Positions 59,660 through 64,000 of a DNA stretch of 64,000 nucleotides are shown here, one piece after another. The stretch's first letter is position 1. Each line of letters opens with the position of its first letter. The notes below the pieces were generated by a model. That model searched no databases. It was not told where the DNA came from and was given only the letters and a program-made list of their open reading frames with translations. The stretch covers positions 41,469-105,468 of the forward strand of contig CASDZW010000002.1 of NCBI GenBank assembly GCA_949285915.1, read 5' to 3'. The DNA is from an uncultured Collinsella sp. (lineage in GTDB: Bacteria; Actinomycetota; Coriobacteriia; Coriobacteriales; Coriobacteriaceae). The position numbers and the translations under genes are program-made.

Positions 59660-60418
59660 CTACTTGCCCTTCTTCTTGGTATCGGTGCCCGCAGCCTTCT
59701 TGAATTCGCTCTTGAAGGCCCGGAACATACCCTTAGTCTTGCCAAGCTGGCGTCCAACGGCGCGGGTGCCCTTCTCTACGGCAACCGAACCGTGGTCGTC
59801 AAGGACCTTGGCTCCCTCTTTTACCTTTGCGCTCACCTTGACGGTGACCTCCGCGGCTCGCGCAGCGGCACCGCCCGAGACCTCGAGGTCGGCCACGGCG
59901 TCGTCAACAATCATGTAACCGTCGCGGTAGCCGCGCAGATACTGAGCGGGCATCTCGACATCGCCCAAAAGAACGCTTGCCGTGGCACCGCGCGTCAGCG
60001 CGTAATGGGAGACCGCGCCGGTCTTAGGATCGAAGGTCGCATCGGCGCAATACCCCAGCGAGCTCCCGGATTGGGTGCGAACGTCCATGCCCGTCCAGAT
60101 GAGGCAGCGATCCAAATCGATGCCCATCCGCTTTGCCGCGGCTTTGTCGAAAGACGCCTTCTCATCGACGGCACAAAGGACGCCCTCGAACGGTTCGAGG
60201 GCGTCGTATGCCACAAAGAAGTCCGGTCGCTTGACCATGCCGGCTATCTCGGGCGGGGTGCACATAAAGCCCACGAGGCGCGAACCCTCGGGGGTGAAGA
60301 CGGGAAAATGGAGCTTGCCCATCTTCTTCGGGCGCACCGGCGTGCCGTCTTTAGCGGTACGCTTGCCCTGAGGCGGCACGCGGTAGAGCTTGATGCCCTG
60401 AAAATCCTGTGCGCGCAT
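59660..60418 (-). CDS. PRC-barrel-like protein with charged helical tail
   Basis: 252 residues. The first part (KKMGKLHFPVFTPEGSRLVGFM and DFFVAYDALEPFEGVL) and the second (YCADATFDPKTGAVSHYALTRGATASVLLGDVEMPAQYLRGYRDGYMIVDDAVADLEVSGG) look like tandem PRC-barrels, similar in style to those at the N-terminus of the MgtE-like protein. The C-terminus is Lys-rich (KVKEGAKVLDDHGSVAVEKGTRAVGRQL ... FKSEFKKAAGTDTKKKGK). No transmembrane segment. Its start overlaps the stop of the YtxH-like gene (TAATG), so the two are coupled. Function unknown; perhaps an envelope or ribosome-associated scaffold. Confidence 0.75.
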   Translation of the reverse strand: MRAQDFQGIKLYRVPPQGKRTAKDGTPVRPKKMGKLHFPVFTPEGSRLVGFMCTPPEIAGMVKRPDFFVAYDALEPFEGVLCAVDEKASFDKAAAKRMGIDLDRCLIWTGMDVRTQSGSSLGYCADATFDPKTGAVSHYALTRGATASVLLGDVEMPAQYLRGYRDGYMIVDDAVADLEVSGGAAARAAEVTVKVSAKVKEGAKVLDDHGSVAVEKGTRAVGRQLGKTKGMFRAFKSEFKKAAGTDTKKKGK

Positions 60419-60792
60419 TACGCCTCGGCAGCAGCCTCTGCGGCGGGAGCGACCTCGACCTCGACGTCCATGGCGGGCGTCACGTTGCCGGAAGAGACGG
60501 CCTCGTTGATGGTCTCGCGCAGCTGATCCATGCGCTCGCGGGCGAGGTCGACCTTGGCGCGGAGTTCATCGGTCTTGGCATCGACCATGGGACCGAAGTC
60601 GTTCATGGCGGAGCGGACCTGCTCGGTGCCCTGCTCGTAGAAATCGCGGGCGTTATCCCACGCGTCGTTGGCCATATCGCTCGCCATCGCACGGGTCTCC
60701 GCACCCGAACGCGGGGCGGTGAGGATGCCGATGATCGTACCGGCGGCGGCGCCGATGACGGCACCGGCAACAAAGCTGAACGTCTTACCCAT
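60418..60792 (-). CDS. YtxH-like small membrane protein
   Basis: 124 residues. N-terminal TM helix TFSFVAGAVIGAAAGTIIGILTAPRSGAETR is the typical YtxH glycine-rich helix with the L-x-AP-x-SG-x-E/K-x-R motif; then amphipathic helices (DAWDNARDFYEQGTEQVRSAMNDFG, AKTDELRAKVDLARERMDQLRETI) and an Ala/Glu tail. Members are general-stress proteins in Bacillus. GGAAGGG precedes the ATG at 60792. Coupled to the PRC-barrel-like gene downstream. Confidence 0.85.
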   Translation of the reverse strand: MGKTFSFVAGAVIGAAAGTIIGILTAPRSGAETRAMASDMANDAWDNARDFYEQGTEQVRSAMNDFGPMVDAKTDELRAKVDLARERMDQLRETINEAVSSGNVTPAMDVEVEVAPAAEAAAEA

Positions 60793-60910
60793 GTCGATCC
60801 CTTCCGTGAGATTCATATCTACAGGTGCGCTTCATTATACCCGCATAGCGCGGCATCGAGCAGATGCGCCCGATAAACGGCGCATCCCGTCTGCCCCCTA
60901 TGAACGTATG

Positions 60911-61558
60911 CTACTCGACGCGCGCCGCAGCGGCACCACCAAAGACGGCGTCGCTCGCGATGTCCTCGGTATGCGGGGCATCCTCGGCCTCATCGGCGAG
61001 CGGCTCGGCAGCCTCTTCATCGGCGACAATGCCCTCGGCGAGTTCCTCGGCAGCGGGCTCGTCGCCCGCGGAGACGCCCTCCCCACGCAGGCTCGACACC
61101 AGCTGGGTGAGCGCGGCGACCGTGCCCTCAAAGTCGGGCGCGGGAGCATCGGGGTTGACGAACGCCCACTGCATCATGAACGCCGCCGAAGACAGGGCGC
61201 CAATGGTAAGCGCATCATCGGGGCACCCGAGCTCGATGTCAAAGAGGCGCGGATCTTCCGCGACGCCACGGGTACGACCAAAGGAGATATCGCCCGCGAG
61301 CCCCGTCTGGTTCATGATCTCAACGGTGAGGTGCTCGAGCAGGTGCGCGAGCTCGGTATCGCCCATGCAGTCCTGGAACTTCTCGCCCGCGTCTCCATAG
61401 CAGGCGTGCTGGGCGATGGTCGGAGCCAGATAGTAGACGCGCGCCGTCGCCTCAATATCCTCGGAGGTGCGCACCGGCATGCCGGGGTTCACCAGGACGC
61501 GGGCACGAAGCTTGTCCTCGCCCACATGGATCTTCATGATGTTGAACAGGTCTGCCAT
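60911..61558 (-). CDS. Stand-alone protein resembling the cyanophycin synthetase N-terminal domain
   Basis: 215 residues. The block DTELAHLLEHLTVEIMNQTGLAGDISFGRTRG (about 65-100) resembles the LxHVVEHVALELQ...GFGRTR segment of the CphA N-terminal domain. There is no ATP-grasp or Mur-ligase part in this gene or its neighbours. The C-terminal third is acidic and Ala/Glu-rich (DEPAAEELAEGIVADEEAAEPLADEAEDAPHTE), probably disordered. Function unknown. AAAGGTCGG precedes the ATG at 61558. It sits between the YtxH-like gene and the CNNM gene, same strand. Confidence 0.65.
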   Translation of the reverse strand: MADLFNIMKIHVGEDKLRARVLVNPGMPVRTSEDIEATARVYYLAPTIAQHACYGDAGEKFQDCMGDTELAHLLEHLTVEIMNQTGLAGDISFGRTRGVAEDPRLFDIELGCPDDALTIGALSSAAFMMQWAFVNPDAPAPDFEGTVAALTQLVSSLRGEGVSAGDEPAAEELAEGIVADEEAAEPLADEAEDAPHTEDIASDAVFGGAAAARVE

Positions 61559-61639
61559 GGCTGTCCGACCTTTCTGCCCTGCGCGCCTCGCGGCGGGCAC
61601 ATCTCGCGGCTCTATGCTCGATATTCTAGCGCAGTCGAC

Positions 61640-63043
61640 CTATCGGGCATCGCCCGCGGCCTCATCGGAGCGCGCCTCGTGTGCGACGCCCGCCGACGCC
61701 GCGTCGCCAGAGTCGTTCGTGTTGGCTACATTGCCCTGCTCAGCAGGCGTCTCGCTCTCCTCGGGGGCCGTCACGCGGATAAGCGAGATACGCTGTCCGC
61801 GCATGGACTGGACTTTGAACTTGTAACCGTTCTGCTCAAAGATCTCGCCGATACTCGGCACCGAGTCGCAGAAATCCATGATCCAGCCGGCGATGGTCTC
61901 GTAATCGTCGCTCTCCTCAATGGGCCAGCCAAGCTCGGCGGCATCGTCGCAGCTAAAGCGACCGTCCACCAGCCACTCGCGGCGCGAGAGGCGCGTGAGG
62001 TACTTGTTGTCGGGATCGAACTCGTCCTCGATCTCGCCCACGACCTCTTCGACGATGTCCTCGATGGTGATGACGCCAGCCGTTCCGCCGTACTCGTCCA
62101 CCACAACAACCATACGCTCGCGTGCCGTCTGCATCTCGGAGAGCAGAGGCAGGATGTCCTTGGTGTCAGGCACAAACGTAACGTCGCGCAGGCTCGTGCT
62201 CACCGGGCGCTTGCCCTCGCTCGACAGTGCGAGCTCAATCAGGTCCTTGATGTGCGCGATACCCACGACGTTGTCGGGATCCTCGTGGTAGACCGGCACG
62301 CGTGAGAAGCCGGTCTTGCGCATGACGTCGAGCACCTGCTCGACCGTGTCGGTGTCCTCGACCATCTCCACGTCCACGCGCGGGACCATGACCTCGCGCG
62401 CCACAGCGTCGCCGAGGTCAAAGATCTCGTGAATCATGCGCTTCTCCTCGTCGCGCATGCCATCCTGCTCGGAGACCATGTACTTGATCTCCTCCTCGGA
62501 AACGTTCTGACGGTCGTCAGCGCTCTTGATGCCAAGCAGCGCCGAAATGCCGTTGGCAGACGCCTGGGTAAGCCACACGAGCGGGCGGGCGATCTTGCGG
62601 AAGAACATGATGGGGCCGGCGACGGACTTGGCCATGCCCTCGGCGTCGGAGAGGCCGATGCGCTTGGGCACGAGCTCGCCGATGACGATCGAGAGGTACG
62701 AAACGATAAGCGTGATGACGATGGGCGAGGCAACCGGGGCGATCGCGGAAAGCGGGGCGATGCCAAAGGACTCGACCCACGTCGTCAGCGGGTCAGAGAG
62801 CGTGTTGGACGACACCGTCGCCGAGAAGAAGCCGACGAGCGTGATGGCGACCTGGATGGTCGCGAGGAAGTCCGTCGAGTCTGCGGCAAGCTCGAGAGCG
62901 GCGGTCGCGCGCTTGTCGCCCTCCTCGGCATCGTGCTCGAGGCTGGCGCGCTTTGCGGTGGTGAGCGCCATCTCCGACATGGAGAAATAGCCGTTCAGCA
63001 GGGTGAGAAGAAGCGTGGCAACAATGGATATCGCAATGCCCAT
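61640..63043 (-). CDS. CNNM/CorC-family protein: DUF21 membrane domain, CBS pair, CorC_HlyC
   Basis: 467 residues. DUF21 membrane part (1-190): LLLTLLNGYFSMSEMALTTAKRASLEHDAEEG and ATIQVAITLVGFFSATVSSNTL, GELVPKRIGLSDAEGMAK. CBS pair (about 215-335): VAREVMVPRVDVEMVEDTDTVEQVLDVMRKTGFSRVPVY and MVVVVDEYGGTAGVITIEDIVEEVVGEIEDE. C-terminal transporter-associated CorC_HlyC domain with WLVDGRFSCDDAAELGW and IMDFCDSVPSIGEIFEQNGYKFKV. Relatives are Na+/Mg2+ exchangers or export factors (CorB/CorC). Another Mg2+ function within 7 kb of the Nramp/MgtE-like pair. GGGAGG is 13 nt before the ATG. Confidence 0.94.
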   Translation of the reverse strand: MGIAISIVATLLLTLLNGYFSMSEMALTTAKRASLEHDAEEGDKRATAALELAADSTDFLATIQVAITLVGFFSATVSSNTLSDPLTTWVESFGIAPLSAIAPVASPIVITLIVSYLSIVIGELVPKRIGLSDAEGMAKSVAGPIMFFRKIARPLVWLTQASANGISALLGIKSADDRQNVSEEEIKYMVSEQDGMRDEEKRMIHEIFDLGDAVAREVMVPRVDVEMVEDTDTVEQVLDVMRKTGFSRVPVYHEDPDNVVGIAHIKDLIELALSSEGKRPVSTSLRDVTFVPDTKDILPLLSEMQTARERMVVVVDEYGGTAGVITIEDIVEEVVGEIEDEFDPDNKYLTRLSRREWLVDGRFSCDDAAELGWPIEESDDYETIAGWIMDFCDSVPSIGEIFEQNGYKFKVQSMRGQRISLIRVTAPEESETPAEQGNVANTNDSGDAASAGVAHEARSDEAAGDAR

Positions 63044-63134
63044 AAGGCGAAATCAAACCTCCCAGGTCTGGTGGATACAAGCGCCGGAGCTGTTCCGGCG
63101 AGCGGCGTGGGCGCGCAGAGCGCGCGGAGTCACA

Positions 63135-63953
63135 TTAGATCACGTACAAGATCACCGCCATGAATTGGAATATGCTGCCGGCAAGCACCCACAGGTGCCA
63201 GACGCTGTGCATATAGCGAACCTTCTTCATAACGTAGAAGGCGCAGCCGATGGTGTAGCAGAGACCGCCCACGGTAAGCAGGGCGAGCGCAACGGGGTCG
63301 AGCGCAGCAATGAGCTGCGGCAGGCGGAAGACCACGAGCCAGCCCATGCAGAGGTAAATGATGATCGTGACCCAACGCGGCTGACGCTGGCGGCCGATGA
63401 TCTCAAACGAGATCCCAGCGAAAGCGAGCGCCCACACGACCACAAACATCACGATGCCGCCGGCGTCTGCCAAGGTAACGAGGCAAAACGGCGTATAGCT
63501 GCCTGCAATAAGCAGGTAGATGCTGCTGTGGTCGATAATGCGGAAGACACGTTTGGCGGCAGGCACCTGGATAGCGTGATAGAGCGTGGAGGCGAGGTAC
63601 TCGAGGATGAGCGTCACGCCAAACACAATCGCCGAGGCAATATGTGTGGGCTCGGCGCCGCCGAGCGCGGCCTTAACGATCAGGAGGACGAGGCCCGCAA
63701 TAGCAAGAAGAACGCCGATGCCATGCGTGACGGAATTGGCAATCTCCTCCCCCAGCGTATAGAGAGGCAACCCCTTTGCAGAGGCATCCTCGACGCGGGG
63801 ATATTTGGGGCAGGATTTGCGGCGCTTGCGGCACGTGGCGCATACGTCAACCTCCCCGGAGGGAGTAGCGCCATCCTCAAGCGGAATGGACACGGGCGCA
63901 TTGGCAGCGCCCGAGGTACTTCGCGGTGAAGAACTGTCGCTAGAAGCAGACAT
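63135..63953 (-). CDS. Hemolysin III family membrane protein (PAQR/YqfA-like) with Cys-rich N-terminus
   Basis: 272 residues. HlyIII core: EEIANSVTHGIGVLLAIAGLVLLIV, LEYLASTLYHAI (metal-site His), RIIDHSSIYLLIAGSYTPFCLV (His), GCAFYVMKKVRYMHSVWHLWVLAGSIFQFMAV (two His). These His belong to a Zn-dependent hydrolase-like centre as in adiponectin receptors. An extra N-terminal segment of about 60 residues contains CATCRKRRKSC, a possible metal-binding knuckle not found in most bacterial members. GGAGGA precedes the ATG at 63953 by 12 nt. Follows the CNNM gene in reverse order on the same strand. Confidence 0.9.
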   Translation of the reverse strand: MSASSDSSSPRSTSGAANAPVSIPLEDGATPSGEVDVCATCRKRRKSCPKYPRVEDASAKGLPLYTLGEEIANSVTHGIGVLLAIAGLVLLIVKAALGGAEPTHIASAIVFGVTLILEYLASTLYHAIQVPAAKRVFRIIDHSSIYLLIAGSYTPFCLVTLADAGGIVMFVVVWALAFAGISFEIIGRQRQPRWVTIIIYLCMGWLVVFRLPQLIAALDPVALALLTVGGLCYTIGCAFYVMKKVRYMHSVWHLWVLAGSIFQFMAVILYVI

Positions 63954-64000
63954 GTACTGAGTCAATCCTCCAACATAGACTGCTCATAACTATAGCAGAT

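Overview
The window is GC-rich, gene-dense bacterial chromosome with short intergenic gaps, strong Shine-Dalgarno sites and frequent GTG/TTG starts. The gene set points to an anaerobic, gut-type actinobacterium of the class Coriobacteriia, most likely a Collinsella relative. It includes a DUF5692-type membrane protein, an Nramp-related magnesium transporter of the kind described from Eggerthella, [NiFe] maturation proteins HypA/HypB, polysaccharide deacetylases with long basic N-termini, CstA and ClpB. The lineage is an inference; no 16S gene is present. There is no CRISPR array, complete insertion sequence or prophage.

Layout. 1-5.9 kb: start of a response regulator cut by the window edge, a GNAT acetyltransferase, mfd, an eroded DUF1016 (YhcG-like) pseudogene and a Cof-type HAD phosphatase. 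6-11.2 kb: a GntR/UTRA regulator with twin operators, a lipoprotein, the nucleoside salvage group ribokinase - nucleoside hydrolase - pyrE, and a TetR regulator. 11.2-16.4 kb: hypA, a 932-residue Fe-S/FAD oxidoreductase, hypB and the divergent DUF5692 gene. 16.4-22.3 kb: small proteins, an esterase, a HAD phosphatase, clpB and a sparse region. 22.5-26.3 kb: a polar amino-acid (cystine-like) ABC transporter headed by a small Cys-rich protein, then a Cys-rich small-domain protein and a lipoprotein. 26.4-33.8 kb: CMD-cupin protein, AEC carrier, cyclophilin-like protein and LysR; an AlbA_2/Schlafen-type protein; a TetR-controlled redox/acetyltransferase cluster. 33.9-38.5 kb: MBL-fold hydrolase + histidine phosphatase, xpt + purine permease, LysR. 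38.5-41 kb: HEPN/MNT toxin-antitoxin pair, an unexplained repeat cluster and a Tat-type peptidoglycan hydrolase. 41-48 kb: galE, polyprenyl synthase, TVP38 protein, a two-component system, a peptidoglycan-binding protein and tRNA-Gln. 48.5-64 kb: cstA with a structured leader, an OatA-like acyltransferase, an Nramp-related transporter paired with an MgtE/CBS-type protein, tandem polysaccharide deacetylases (one apparently dead), envelope accessory proteins, a CphA-N-like protein, a CNNM/CorC protein and a hemolysin III protein.

How it works together. Much of the last third concerns the envelope and divalent cations: Mg2+ transport or sensing (Nramp-related + MgtE-like + CNNM), peptidoglycan or glycan modification (acyltransferase, deacetylases, NlpC/P60-like hydrolase) and lipid carrier synthesis. 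The purine/pyrimidine salvage genes (rbsK, nucleoside hydrolase, pyrE, xpt, permease) form two separate units. Several regulators have visible inverted repeats in their own promoter regions, giving concrete operator hypotheses. The least explained parts are the Nramp-related/MgtE-like pair, the active versus inactive deacetylase pair, the Cys-rich protein coupled to an amino-acid transporter, and two families of short intergenic repeats.
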